Shown in pieces: positions 17,634 through 26,225 of a stretch of 64,000 bases of DNA (position 1 is its first letter; the number at the start of each line of letters is the position of its first letter). Origin of the DNA: Candidatus Saccharimonadota bacterium (lineage in GTDB: Bacteria; Patescibacteriota; Saccharimonadia; Saccharimonadales; Saccharimonadaceae). The DNA is taken from positions 62,001 to 126,000 of the forward strand of contig DAIDKE010000003.1 in NCBI GenBank assembly GCA_027450165.1. The letters are read 5' to 3'. The notes beneath the pieces were generated by a model. That model did no database searches. It was not told the origin of the DNA and saw only the letters and a list, made by a program, of their open reading frames with translations. The position numbers were made by a program, and so were the translations under genes.

Positions 17634-17643
17634 CCCAGCCAAG
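17634..17643 (+). repeat. Right copy of the 10-bp tRNA-Gln-end direct repeat
   Basis: CCCAGCCAAG, identical to 16867-16876, lying ten bases after the stop codon of the candidate nuclease gene. The rest of 17644-17735 is AT-rich with no further feature seen. Confidence 0.35.
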
Positions 17644-17735
17644 TATGAATTCGAACGCTATTCGAAAATGTAGTTATGTTTTTTATTTTTTTGATTTTTA
17701 AAGGTTGGTCCATAAATATTATTACTGGCACTTGT

Positions 17736-18335
17736 TTACCGTGACGTTCGTGTAATTTCCTCTGGAAATGTGTTGATCAGACGGTTGCCGTAGGCTGGCA
17801 ACCCCAGTGTCGCTCTGGCTAACATTTCGGGCGCGCGCTGCAGGCGTACACCTGGGTGATCATTGGTACCGCGACGAGGCACTAATAGACTTTTCGCTCC
17901 AGCGCGATTGGCCGATAAGACATCTTTAAATAACTGATCGCCGACCATAAGAGTTTGTTCCGGATTGATTCCCGACATTTTAGATGCGTACAGCAGCATG
18001 GCCGGGTTTGGCTTGCGGTACGAAGATAGGTTTTCCCCCTCTGGAGCCACTAGTTCGGGCGTTATTATATTTGCTTCGGGCACGACCTCGCCGTAAATTT
18101 CGGCCAGCTGCTCGACTCGGTGGCCATACGCATTACTAATTATAAAAAGCGTCAAGCCGGCATGCCCGAGTTCGCTAAGCGTATCTGATACACTCGGCTC
18201 CACCTCTGCAGAGTGGTAGTCGGATAGCGTGCCGTCAACATCAAGCGCTATCGACCTGATGTCACACTCAACAACCGATATCGGCGTCAGCGCCTCAACA
18301 CCTCGAGCAACAAAAGTTGGGCGTAAACTATTCAT
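17736..18335 (-). CDS. HAD-superfamily phosphatase (YqeG-like)
   Basis: 199 residues from the ATG at 18335. HAD motif I is ALDVDGTLSDY, motif II lies in LFIISNAYGH, the lysine of motif III is in YRKPNPAMLL, and motif IV is LMVGDQLFKDV. This set fits the HAD-IIIA/YqeG group, some of which dephosphorylate phosphatidylglycerophosphate or sugar phosphates. The start at 18335 is preferred over the upstream ATG at 18356 because TGC-TATAGT ends exactly six bases before it, a leaderless configuration repeated by neighbouring genes. Divergent from the coiled-coil gene at 18395. Confidence 0.85.
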   Translation of the reverse strand: MNSLRPTFVARGVEALTPISVVECDIRSIALDVDGTLSDYHSAEVEPSVSDTLSELGHAGLTLFIISNAYGHRVEQLAEIYGEVVPEANIITPELVAPEGENLSSYRKPNPAMLLYASKMSGINPEQTLMVGDQLFKDVLSANRAGAKSLLVPRRGTNDHPGVRLQRAPEMLARATLGLPAYGNRLINTFPEEITRTSR

Positions 18336-18394
18336 GCAGCTACTATAGCATGACAAATTGTCCGTGCAGCTTTATTTGCTATAATATCCACATA

Positions 18395-18868
18395 ATGATA
18401 GAAAAAGCACCTGAGGACCTAATTTTACGTATGCAGCAGGCTCAAGAAGCACTTACGCCCTTAGATGAGGAAATTGCACGCATCAAAGCTGAGCGACAAG
18501 AGATCGAAAATCGTGCAGTCACGGAGCTTGCGGCCATGGCATTAGGAAGAACAATAACCGCAACAAACATTTCTCAACTCCCCAACCATGAAGTGTTGCA
18601 ACCTTTTATGGTCCATAACAGCACACAGCCGAGGGCACTCGCCCCTGTGTTACGAACCTATGATGGCTCTTTAGAGGATTTTTATGCCGCCGACCCATTG
18701 AAAAACCCAGGTAAAGTGACCGGCAAAGTTGTTGCAATTGATGTTCCAAGAACCTCTTTAGTCTTGAAGCCTAGCGTTTTGCGTCGCGTTTCCGCCTCGC
18801 GGTACTGGGTCAATCTAGTAGATAGAACAGGTGCGCCTTTAGTGGATATTGACTTCGCGGAAGATTAG
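18395..18868 (+). CDS. Coiled-coil protein of unknown function
   Basis: 157 residues. The first 45 residues are helical and charged (LDEEIARIKAERQEIENRAV) and likely form a coiled coil; the C-terminal 80 residues look beta-rich (GKVTGKVVAIDVPRTSLVL) and end in DIDFAED. No family recognised. The ATG at 18395 is preceded at nine bases by TTTGC-TATAAT, giving at most a three-base leader; there is no Shine-Dalgarno. Sits in an accessory block of small enzyme genes. Confidence 0.55.
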   Translation: MIEKAPEDLILRMQQAQEALTPLDEEIARIKAERQEIENRAVTELAAMALGRTITATNISQLPNHEVLQPFMVHNSTQPRALAPVLRTYDGSLEDFYAADPLKNPGKVTGKVVAIDVPRTSLVLKPSVLRRVSASRYWVNLVDRTGAPLVDIDFAED

Positions 18869-18931
18869 TAGCCCAGCATGACACTAAATCGGCAAAACGA
18901 GACCTCGTCTCTCATTTGCTATAGTAGACTC

Positions 18932-19462
18932 ATGAAATACATCGCATTCTTAAGAGGAATCGGGCCTGGGGACCCGCGCATGGCAAATGATAAATTGAAG
19001 CTGGTGTTTGAGTCGCTCGGCTTCACCGATGTGCAGCCTTTTATTTCAAGCGGGAATGTTATATTTTCTTCTGCAACTAAACCTGTAGAATCACACATCG
19101 AGCAAGCAATCGAACAACAATTAGGTTTCTTTCGGCCTATTTGCATACGGAGCCAGCCAGAAATCGGCGCGATTATTAAGCTAGCGCCGTTTGATCAAAC
19201 GGGGCACTCGCAGAGATATTACACGCTCGTGACATTCCTGAAGACCCCTCCGTCATCCTTGCCGTTTTCAGTTCCTTTGCACAACGCCGATAACTTTTTT
19301 GAAATCGTTCATTATGATAAATCCACCCAAACACTCTTTACCGTCACCGACCATACGGCCGTTAAAACCCCCAAGGTAATGGCGTGGCTAGAAAAACAGC
19401 TCGGTAATGATATTACATCCCGGACATGGAATACGGTTGAGCGTATATATAGTAAGTTATGA
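18932..19462 (+). CDS. DUF1697 family protein
   Basis: 176 residues. The opening MKYIAFLRGIGPGDPRMAND and LKLVFESLGFTDVQPFISSG followed by NVIFSS are the hallmark of DUF1697, a widespread family of unknown biochemical role. The C-terminal PKVMAWLEKQLG is also typical. The ATG at 18932 is chosen because it starts the conserved domain and because TTTGC-TATAGT ends six bases before it, a leaderless arrangement. The in-frame ATG at 18878 is unsupported. Confidence 0.85.
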   Translation: MKYIAFLRGIGPGDPRMANDKLKLVFESLGFTDVQPFISSGNVIFSSATKPVESHIEQAIEQQLGFFRPICIRSQPEIGAIIKLAPFDQTGHSQRYYTLVTFLKTPPSSLPFSVPLHNADNFFEIVHYDKSTQTLFTVTDHTAVKTPKVMAWLEKQLGNDITSRTWNTVERIYSKL

Positions 19463-19485
19463 TTGGTCTATGAAAGTATTCGCAA

Positions 19486-20127
19486 ATGGCATATAAAACT
19501 ATCTTTATCGACTGGGATGGAACGCTTTCCCGCTCGCGTTTCTGGGATAGGTGGAGTCGCGACGCCGACACTTACCCGCGCTACCAACTCATTCAAGAGG
19601 CATTATTCCATAGCGACGAAGGCCGACTGCTTATCAAAGATTGGATGCGCGGACTCCGCTCGGCAAGTAATATTCTTAAGTATCTCAACGAAATGACTGG
19701 CATCAACTACGACGAGCTAGAGAGCGAGTTACGTTATAGCTGCGAGCACATGACGCTCATAGACGAGTCGGTTATTGATAAGATTCGACAGCTTCGTGCC
19801 CGTGGTATTAAAGCCGTAATCGCTACTGACAATATGGACGTATTTAGACTTATTACCGTTCCGGCGCTAAAGCTAGACCAATTATTTGACGAAATTATCA
19901 CTTCAGATACTAAGGGTGCGTTTAAAAAAGAAATGAATGACGACGGCACGAGTCCATTCTTCGATCGCTACCTACGTCAAAATAACCTAAAGCCCCATGA
20001 ATCTGCGATAATCGACGATAGTCTAGATACAAATGTTGTCGAAAATTGGGGAATCGACTTTTTGCACGTTAATCAAGACAGCAGTTTAGCACAATATTTA
20101 GACGATTTTCTGAGTTTGCGCGACTAA
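19486..20127 (+). CDS. HAD-superfamily hydrolase
   Basis: 213 residues. Motif I is IFIDWDGTLSRSRFWDRW, motif II is in VIATDNMDVF, a lysine follows in GAFKKEM, and motif IV is SAIIDDSLDTN. The helical region between motifs I and II is a C1-type cap. Likely a small-molecule phosphatase or phosphoglycolate phosphatase-like enzyme; substrate unknown. It begins 23 bases after the DUF1697 stop in the same direction and probably shares its transcript. No strong Shine-Dalgarno is present. Confidence 0.78.
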   Translation: MAYKTIFIDWDGTLSRSRFWDRWSRDADTYPRYQLIQEALFHSDEGRLLIKDWMRGLRSASNILKYLNEMTGINYDELESELRYSCEHMTLIDESVIDKIRQLRARGIKAVIATDNMDVFRLITVPALKLDQLFDEIITSDTKGAFKKEMNDDGTSPFFDRYLRQNNLKPHESAIIDDSLDTNVVENWGIDFLHVNQDSSLAQYLDDFLSLRD

Positions 20128-20183
20128 TCCTACCTAGCACACTTAATGCATGCTTTATCAGCGATTCGGCTATAATCTAGTTT

Positions 20184-20909
20184 ATGGATGCTACAGATCT
20201 AAATAGACTCACGACTACTCAAGTTAATCGTCTAAAAGACGACCGTAATACCATTGGCATACTTTTATTCGGCTCGGCTGCTAACGGTGGTTTTGACGAA
20301 TTGTCGGATATTGATATTTATTGCGTCACAAAAGAAAGCGCCGGCTTAGCGCGCGAAACTTTACGGGACGCCGAGTCGAACCTGACCGTTGAGGTGCTAT
20401 ATGGGGTTATCGATGATCTTAGTAGGCAAATTAAACAAGAGCAAAACTCAGTCTACCGCACCGTTTCATCTATATTGGCTAGTGGTAAAGTTCTGTACGC
20501 CGCCGATGATAGTGTCGATAAGCTGATTGAACAAGCCGTTACAACCTTACGATCACCCGCATCATTAACGCCAACGCAGTCAATCATGATTCGCTATTCA
20601 CTTGATGATTTTTATACCGACGCCATTCGAGAGCACAAGCTGGGCCATCGCGCCGAGTTCTCGATGTATGCCGACAAGCTAATTCAAAACGCCATTGAAG
20701 CTTCTTTTAGAGTGAATGGCGGATACTTTGAGCCACCCAAAAAATTACTGGCCAACCTAAAGAAGACCGATGAAAAACTACATGAATTACTCAATCAATA
20801 TTACGCATCGGACTTCAAAGATCAGCTCGATGAATTAAAAACTATTAGAGACTACGTCCTATCATTATTGGGCGGCCCCGTTCCGCAAGACTGGAACGTC
20901 CCAGCTTAG
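20184..20909 (+). CDS. Nucleotidyltransferase-domain protein
   Basis: 241 residues. The nucleotidyltransferase signature LLFGSAANGGFDELSDIDIY (GS with paired aspartates) is near residue 27, followed by a partner strand VEVLYG. The C-terminal half is all-helical and may be a HEPN-like substrate domain, giving an arrangement seen in antibiotic nucleotidyltransferases and MNT/HEPN toxin-antitoxin pairs, here fused in one chain. TATAAT at 20171-20176 ends seven bases before the ATG with no Shine-Dalgarno. Substrate cannot be read; drug or protein adenylylation are both possible. Confidence 0.75.
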   Translation: MDATDLNRLTTTQVNRLKDDRNTIGILLFGSAANGGFDELSDIDIYCVTKESAGLARETLRDAESNLTVEVLYGVIDDLSRQIKQEQNSVYRTVSSILASGKVLYAADDSVDKLIEQAVTTLRSPASLTPTQSIMIRYSLDDFYTDAIREHKLGHRAEFSMYADKLIQNAIEASFRVNGGYFEPPKKLLANLKKTDEKLHELLNQYYASDFKDQLDELKTIRDYVLSLLGGPVPQDWNVPA

Positions 20910-20912
20910 TGA

Positions 20913-21119
20913 CTAATTGGTCTTCATCAATCGGGTAGTCACCGCGACAACTACCTTGTATAGTGCGGCCAAGCCAACGACGTCGTAAATAACGCGCGCG
21001 GCAACCGATCCGGTACCAAAAATGCTGTCGACCAGGTTGTAGTCGAAGAAGCCGACCAAGCCCCAGTTTAGCCCACCGATTAAGATTAATATGACGGCGA
21101 TTACGTTGAGTGTTCTCAT
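20913..21119 (-). CDS. DUF378 (YuzA-like) small membrane protein
   Basis: 68 residues with two transmembrane segments. The NVIAVILILIGGLNWGLVG and FGTGSVAARVIYDVVGLAAL stretches are diagnostic for DUF378, a family of unknown role. The ATG at 21119 is chosen because GGAGGT precedes it by the normal distance; the open frame extends a further 20 codons upstream without support. Converges on the nucleotidyltransferase gene with three bases between them. Confidence 0.85.
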   Translation of the reverse strand: MRTLNVIAVILILIGGLNWGLVGFFDYNLVDSIFGTGSVAARVIYDVVGLAALYKVVVAVTTRLMKTN

Positions 21120-21188
21120 TGCACACCTCCAATTATTAAATTGTAACTTCACTATACACTCATTAGTGATCTCGCTCAAGCTTGCGGT

Positions 21189-22361
21189 TTATTGCTCTTT
21201 TGCCGCCTCTTGCTGAGCAGTTAATACATACTTAACCGCATTGTTGAGCGTCGTTTGCGAGATTTGACCGTCATTTACAGCCGCAACAACGCCGTTCAAA
21301 AGTGCAGCCGGATCAACCTGAGTATTCGCGCCATGATCAGTCACGTAAAGTACCAAATCAGCCCCGGCGTTAATAGCCGCAATGGCGTTTTTGACTGGAT
21401 CGCTATAGGCCGGATCGCCACTGTGTAACAGCATGATCATATCATCGGTCACGGTTAAGCCTTTAAAGTGCAGGTCGTTGCGCAGGATTCCATACCACTT
21501 CGCCGACAACGACGCCGGCACGCTATCGACAGAACTATAAATAAGGTGGCCAGACATCACGGCCTCGGCGCCAGCCTGAATACCGCTGGCAAATGGTATT
21601 TCGTCTTGCTGTTGCCAGTGACTAAAACTAACATCGGTGGTCGGGATAGTTTCATGTGAATTCAGATTAGTCTCGCCATGCCCCGGAAAATGCTTTAGAG
21701 TCGATAAAACCTGACCATTCTCACCTTTTACGGCTTGCTCAACTCGATCGGCGGCCGCACTTGGCGTAGTCGCTAACGTGCGCGGAAATATAAACGAGGT
21801 CGGATCACTAGTCACATCTGCCACGATACCAAAATTCAGATTAATTCCTAGTGAGTGCAGTAATTTGCCGCGCTGATTGAAGGCAGTAAATGAAGCGCTG
21901 GGCGGTTTTTGGTCAAGGTTTTCGGCGCTATCATAAGTGTCGCTTGTCAGGCGCGTCACGGTGCCGCCCTCTTCGTCAGTCGCCACCAATCGCGGAAAGG
22001 CCTTATCATCACCATAAATCGCCTGACTTACGGCCAAAGTATCCGACTCGTTAGCCGGAATGTTGTCGTCCATCAAAATCATACCGCCAGGGTGATATCG
22101 ATCAACAAAAGCCTTTAATGTAGCCGGGTCGGTGCCAGGCGTATGGAGCATAAATAATAAAGCAACTTTGTCGTTGGTACTCAAACTGGCGATTTTTTTA
22201 TCAATCGCCGACTGAACCGGCGGCTTTGTGGTGCTGGTCGATTGTGGTGCCGACACTGGTAAACCATTAAATTTTACTAAAACCACGATCGTAGCTAGGG
22301 CGACAATTATCGCGCCCGCTATAATCATTAGATGATGCCTTGGCTTTAGTCTCATGTCCAT
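21189..22361 (-). CDS. nagZ: Glycoside hydrolase family 3, NagZ-like, membrane anchored
   Basis: 390 residues with an N-terminal transmembrane anchor (about 9-31). The GH3 signature is clear: VATDEEGGTVTRL, the KHFPGHGETNLNSHETIP stretch carrying the catalytic His/Asp dyad of NagZ, and the nucleophile aspartate in LTVTDDMIML. Family members remove N-acetylglucosamine from muropeptides, so the enzyme probably works on peptidoglycan outside the membrane, either in self-turnover or on other cells. The ATG at 22361 is taken because TGT-TATTAT ends six bases before it; the longer frame would overlap the divergent ABC gene. Confidence 0.88.
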   Translation of the reverse strand: MDMRLKPRHHLMIIAGAIIVALATIVVLVKFNGLPVSAPQSTSTTKPPVQSAIDKKIASLSTNDKVALLFMLHTPGTDPATLKAFVDRYHPGGMILMDDNIPANESDTLAVSQAIYGDDKAFPRLVATDEEGGTVTRLTSDTYDSAENLDQKPPSASFTAFNQRGKLLHSLGINLNFGIVADVTSDPTSFIFPRTLATTPSAAADRVEQAVKGENGQVLSTLKHFPGHGETNLNSHETIPTTDVSFSHWQQQDEIPFASGIQAGAEAVMSGHLIYSSVDSVPASLSAKWYGILRNDLHFKGLTVTDDMIMLLHSGDPAYSDPVKNAIAAINAGADLVLYVTDHGANTQVDPAALLNGVVAAVNDGQISQTTLNNAVKYVLTAQQEAAKEQ

Positions 22362-22405
22362 CTTTCTATAATAACATTGGGCCAATATTCTGCTAAAATA
22401 GTTAG

Positions 22406-24184
22406 TTGATGCGTAAATTAGCTCGATTCTTTGTGCCGTATTTGGCATACTTCGTCATTTTGCTAGCTTTGGTCTATGGACAGACCTGGGCCACTTTAGC
22501 GCTACCTGGTTATATGTCCGATATCGTCAACAATGGCATTGTCGCCGAGAACACCAGCGTTATTTTTCAAACCGGCCTGAAGATGCTTGGCGTCACACTT
22601 TTGGGCGGCGTGTTTATGATTGGTGTCAGTTATGTTGCCACGCGGATTGCGGCCGGCTATGCCAGGCGCCTGCGCGAAGCGGTGTTTACCAGAGTCGAAA
22701 TGTTTTCGCTGGTTGAATTTAATAGTTTTTCGAGCGCCTCGTTAATCACCCGCTCCACTAATGACGTTCAGCAAATCCAGCAGGTGCTCGGTATGATGCT
22801 GCGCATCGCCCTGCTGGGGCCGTTTATGGGTGTTGGAGCGATTATTAAGGCCTGGAATCTGGCGCCATCGATGACCTGGATTATGGCTGTGGCGATTGTT
22901 ATTTTGACGTCTATTATTGCCGTGCTATTTACGATTGCCTTGCCACGATTTAAACAGGTCCAGCAGCTAGTCGACCGCTTAAACTTGGTCACCCGCGAAT
23001 TCTTGACCGGTCTGCGTGTGATTCGCGCTTTCAATCGCGAAGATCACGAAGAGCACAAGTTCGACATTGCCAACATGGATCTGCGCAAGGTCAACACCTT
23101 CGTCAACCGCCTACTGGCGACTATGCAGCCAACCCTAATGTTAATCATGAACGTCGTTAGCGTGGCCATTGTTTGGGTCGGCGCCTACGAAGTCAGTACC
23201 AATGCCATGCAAGTTGGTAACGTGCTGGCCTTTGTTCAATATGCCATGCAGGCAATTGCCGCCTTTTTGATGATTTCGATTATCTTCGTTTTGGCACCGC
23301 GAGCCATGGTTTCGGCGCAGCGTATTGGTGAAGTTTTAAACACTGAGCCTAACATTGTTGACCCCGAAGAACCGAAAAAGCCAAACCCAGAGCTGGCCGG
23401 AACGATTAGCTTTCAGGATGTTAGCTTCGCTTATGCCGGCGCCGACAAACCGGTGTTAGAGCATATTTCATTTACCGCCAAACCTGGTGAGACCACCGCT
23501 TTTGTGGGTAGTACCGGTAGTGGCAAATCGACGCTGGTGAGCTTGATCCCGCGCTTTTATGACGTCACCTACGGCCAGGTTTTGGTCGACGGCGTTGATG
23601 TACGCGACCTAAAGCTCAAAGATTTGCACCATCGAATCGGCTACGTACCACAGCACGCCACATTATTTACCGGCACCATCGAAAGCAATATCAAATACGG
23701 CCGGCCAAAAGCCGAACCTGGCGACGTGCGTCACGCCGCCGAAATCGCCCAAGCCTCTGATTTTATATCGAAACTCGACGATAAATATGACAGTATGATC
23801 GCCCAGGGCGGCACTAACGTATCTGGCGGCCAACGACAGCGCCTCAGTATTGCACGCGCCCTGGCCTATAAACCAGAAATTTACATCTTCGACGATAGCT
23901 TTTCAGCGCTCGACTTCACTACTGACGCCAAGCTGCGCCAAGCTCTAAAAGCAGAAACCGCCGGCAAAACCGTATTGATTGTTGCTCAGCGAATTAGCAC
24001 CATTATGCAAGCCGATAACATCGTCGTGCTCGAAGAAGGCAAAGTTGTCGGCCAGGGCAAGCACGATGAGCTGCTTGAAACTTGTGACGTTTATCGAGAA
24101 ATCGCCCAATCACAATTGTCGGCCCAAGAATTGCAAAACGCTGCTACAAGTGGTGAATTAATCACACCGGAGATAGCGCTATGA
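22406..24184 (+). CDS. ABC exporter half-transporter, degenerate-site subunit
   Basis: 592 residues: six-helix exporter domain (about 1-320) and NBD (about 345-575). Walker A is GSTGSGKSTL, the signature SGGQRQRLSIARA is canonical, but Walker B reads IYIFDDSFSALD with aspartate in place of the catalytic glutamate. This matches the non-catalytic subunit of heterodimeric exporters such as TM287/288 and BmrCD. The start is TTG at 22406 or ATG at 22409; TGC-TAAAAT ends six bases before the TTG, the same spacing as in other leaderless genes here. Overlaps the partner by ATGA. Substrate unknown (drug or lipid). Confidence 0.92.
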   Translation: MMRKLARFFVPYLAYFVILLALVYGQTWATLALPGYMSDIVNNGIVAENTSVIFQTGLKMLGVTLLGGVFMIGVSYVATRIAAGYARRLREAVFTRVEMFSLVEFNSFSSASLITRSTNDVQQIQQVLGMMLRIALLGPFMGVGAIIKAWNLAPSMTWIMAVAIVILTSIIAVLFTIALPRFKQVQQLVDRLNLVTREFLTGLRVIRAFNREDHEEHKFDIANMDLRKVNTFVNRLLATMQPTLMLIMNVVSVAIVWVGAYEVSTNAMQVGNVLAFVQYAMQAIAAFLMISIIFVLAPRAMVSAQRIGEVLNTEPNIVDPEEPKKPNPELAGTISFQDVSFAYAGADKPVLEHISFTAKPGETTAFVGSTGSGKSTLVSLIPRFYDVTYGQVLVDGVDVRDLKLKDLHHRIGYVPQHATLFTGTIESNIKYGRPKAEPGDVRHAAEIAQASDFISKLDDKYDSMIAQGGTNVSGGQRQRLSIARALAYKPEIYIFDDSFSALDFTTDAKLRQALKAETAGKTVLIVAQRISTIMQADNIVVLEEGKVVGQGKHDELLETCDVYREIAQSQLSAQELQNAATSGELITPEIAL

Positions 24185-26211
24185 CCGACGCCAAATCAAA
24201 CAATTCACCGCGGCAACCAGCTCGCGCCGGCATGATGCGGCCAATGGGCGGCGGCCCGATCGCTATGGGCACCGACCGCGCCAAACATTTTGGCAAAACC
24301 ATGAAACAGTTGTTTCGCTATTTGCGACCGTTCTGGCTAAGGCTAGGTATTGTCGTAGTTTTCGCGATCGGCAGCACCGTCTTTACAATTATCGGCCCGC
24401 GCCTGCTTGGTGATATGACCAATAAGGTTGTCGACGGCTACATTGCCACTCAGGCCTACGATAAAATTACCGCTCAGCTGCCTAAAGGTATCAAACTACC
24501 GGCTGGCACAACCGGCGCCAAACTAATGCAAAACTTGCCGGCGGCCGAACTTAAAAAGATTCCATCTGACCAGCGCAGCGCCATATCTAAGATCGACTTT
24601 TCGAGCGGCCGACCAACGTACGACTTTGCTGGTATCGCTGGGCTTGCCGGCTGGCTGCTAGCGATGTTTATCGTCAGCGCCGTTTTTGGCTACGCCCAAA
24701 GTTGGTTAATGGCCGACATGGTCCAGCAAATCACCTACCGTTTGCGCCGCGACATTTCAAAAAAGATCGACAAACTGCCACTTAGCTATTTTGACAATCA
24801 GCCGTACGGCGAGGTGCTGAGCCGTGTCACTAACGACGTCGACACCGTTGGCCAAAACCTAAACCAAAGTGTTACGCAAATTATCACTTCGGTGATTATG
24901 ATTATCGGTGTCGCCGCCATGATGCTATCAATTAGTTGGCAATTAACACTAATCGCTGTGGTGGTGATTCCGCTGAGCCTAATTTCGAGTCTGTTTGTCG
25001 TCAAGCATTCGCAGCGTTACTTTATGAACCAGCAGAACACTCTAGCCGAACTAAACGGTCACATCGAAGAGATGTTTTCTGGTCACACCGTTATGCGCGC
25101 TTTTAACGGCCAGGGCCGTTCGATTAGCCGGTTTAAGCGCCTCAATCACTCGCTGTACAACAACGCCTGGCGCGCCACTTTCCTATCTGGCCTGCTGATG
25201 CCAATTACCCAGTTTATTGGTAACTTGGGCTTTGTTGGTGTGGCCGTAGCCGGTGGCTGGCTGGCGATTCATGGCTCGGTTAATCTTGGTGATATTTTGG
25301 CATTTGTGCAGTATGTCAGCCTGCTTAACCAGCCAATAACCCAGGCCGCCAACGTCGCCAACGTTCTGCAGCTCGCCGCAGCGGCCGCTGAACGCGTCTT
25401 TGAATTTATCGAAGAACCCGAAGAATCGCCCGACCCAGCCGACAGTAAAAGCATCGAAGCCATCAAAGGCGAAGTCGATTTTAATCACGTTGTCTTCGGT
25501 TACACGCCCCACAAGAACATCATCAAAGATTTTACGGCCAACGTTAAACCTGGCATGCGCATAGCAATCGTTGGACCAACCGGTGCCGGCAAAACAACTT
25601 TGGTTAATCTGCTGATGCGTTTTTACGACGTCAAGTCTGGCTCCATCACCATCGACGGCGTCGATACGCGCGATATGCGCCGAGCTGATGTTCGTAAATT
25701 ATTCGGCATGGTTCTGCAGGACACTTGGCTATTCAGTGGTACTATCAAAGACAACATCGCCTACGGCAAAGAAGACGCCGCCATGGAAGAAATCGTTGAG
25801 GCCGCAAAGGCCGCCCACGCCGACGGTTTTATTCGTGGACTGCCTGGCGGTTACGACATGGTGCTCGATGAAAGCGCCGACAACGTTGCTCAAGGCGAAA
25901 AACAACTGTTGACTATCGCCCGGGCCATGTTAGCCGATCCGCCAATGCTGATCCTCGACGAAGCCACCAGCTCGGTCGACACCCGCACCGAAGTTTTGAT
26001 TCAAGCCGCCATGGACAAATTGATGCACGGCCGCACCAGCTTTGTGATTGCTCACCGCTTGAGTACAATTCGCGGCGCCGACCTAATTTTGGTTATGGAA
26101 AACGGTAATATTGTTGAATCTGGTACGCACGAAAGCTTGCTAAAGTCCAAAGGTTTTTATGCCGACCTGTATAACAGCCAGTTCGCCGGCGCTATGACCG
26201 ACGAAGTATAG
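24181..26211 (+). CDS. ABC exporter half-transporter, catalytic-site subunit
   Basis: 676 residues: an N-terminal soluble segment, an exporter domain with a large extracytoplasmic insert between helices 1 and 2 (about 95-150), and an NBD (about 425-660). Walker A is GPTGAGKTTL and Walker B is MLILDEATSSVD with the catalytic glutamate. The signature is degenerate, VAQGEKQLLTIARA in place of SGGQ. In the dimer this defective signature would face the defective Walker B of the partner, leaving one consensus site formed by this Walker B and the partner signature. Translationally coupled to the upstream subunit by ATGA. Confidence 0.93.
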   Translation: MTDAKSNNSPRQPARAGMMRPMGGGPIAMGTDRAKHFGKTMKQLFRYLRPFWLRLGIVVVFAIGSTVFTIIGPRLLGDMTNKVVDGYIATQAYDKITAQLPKGIKLPAGTTGAKLMQNLPAAELKKIPSDQRSAISKIDFSSGRPTYDFAGIAGLAGWLLAMFIVSAVFGYAQSWLMADMVQQITYRLRRDISKKIDKLPLSYFDNQPYGEVLSRVTNDVDTVGQNLNQSVTQIITSVIMIIGVAAMMLSISWQLTLIAVVVIPLSLISSLFVVKHSQRYFMNQQNTLAELNGHIEEMFSGHTVMRAFNGQGRSISRFKRLNHSLYNNAWRATFLSGLLMPITQFIGNLGFVGVAVAGGWLAIHGSVNLGDILAFVQYVSLLNQPITQAANVANVLQLAAAAAERVFEFIEEPEESPDPADSKSIEAIKGEVDFNHVVFGYTPHKNIIKDFTANVKPGMRIAIVGPTGAGKTTLVNLLMRFYDVKSGSITIDGVDTRDMRRADVRKLFGMVLQDTWLFSGTIKDNIAYGKEDAAMEEIVEAAKAAHADGFIRGLPGGYDMVLDESADNVAQGEKQLLTIARAMLADPPMLILDEATSSVDTRTEVLIQAAMDKLMHGRTSFVIAHRLSTIRGADLILVMENGNIVESGTHESLLKSKGFYADLYNSQFAGAMTDEV

Positions 26212-26225
26212 ACCAACATTCAAAA

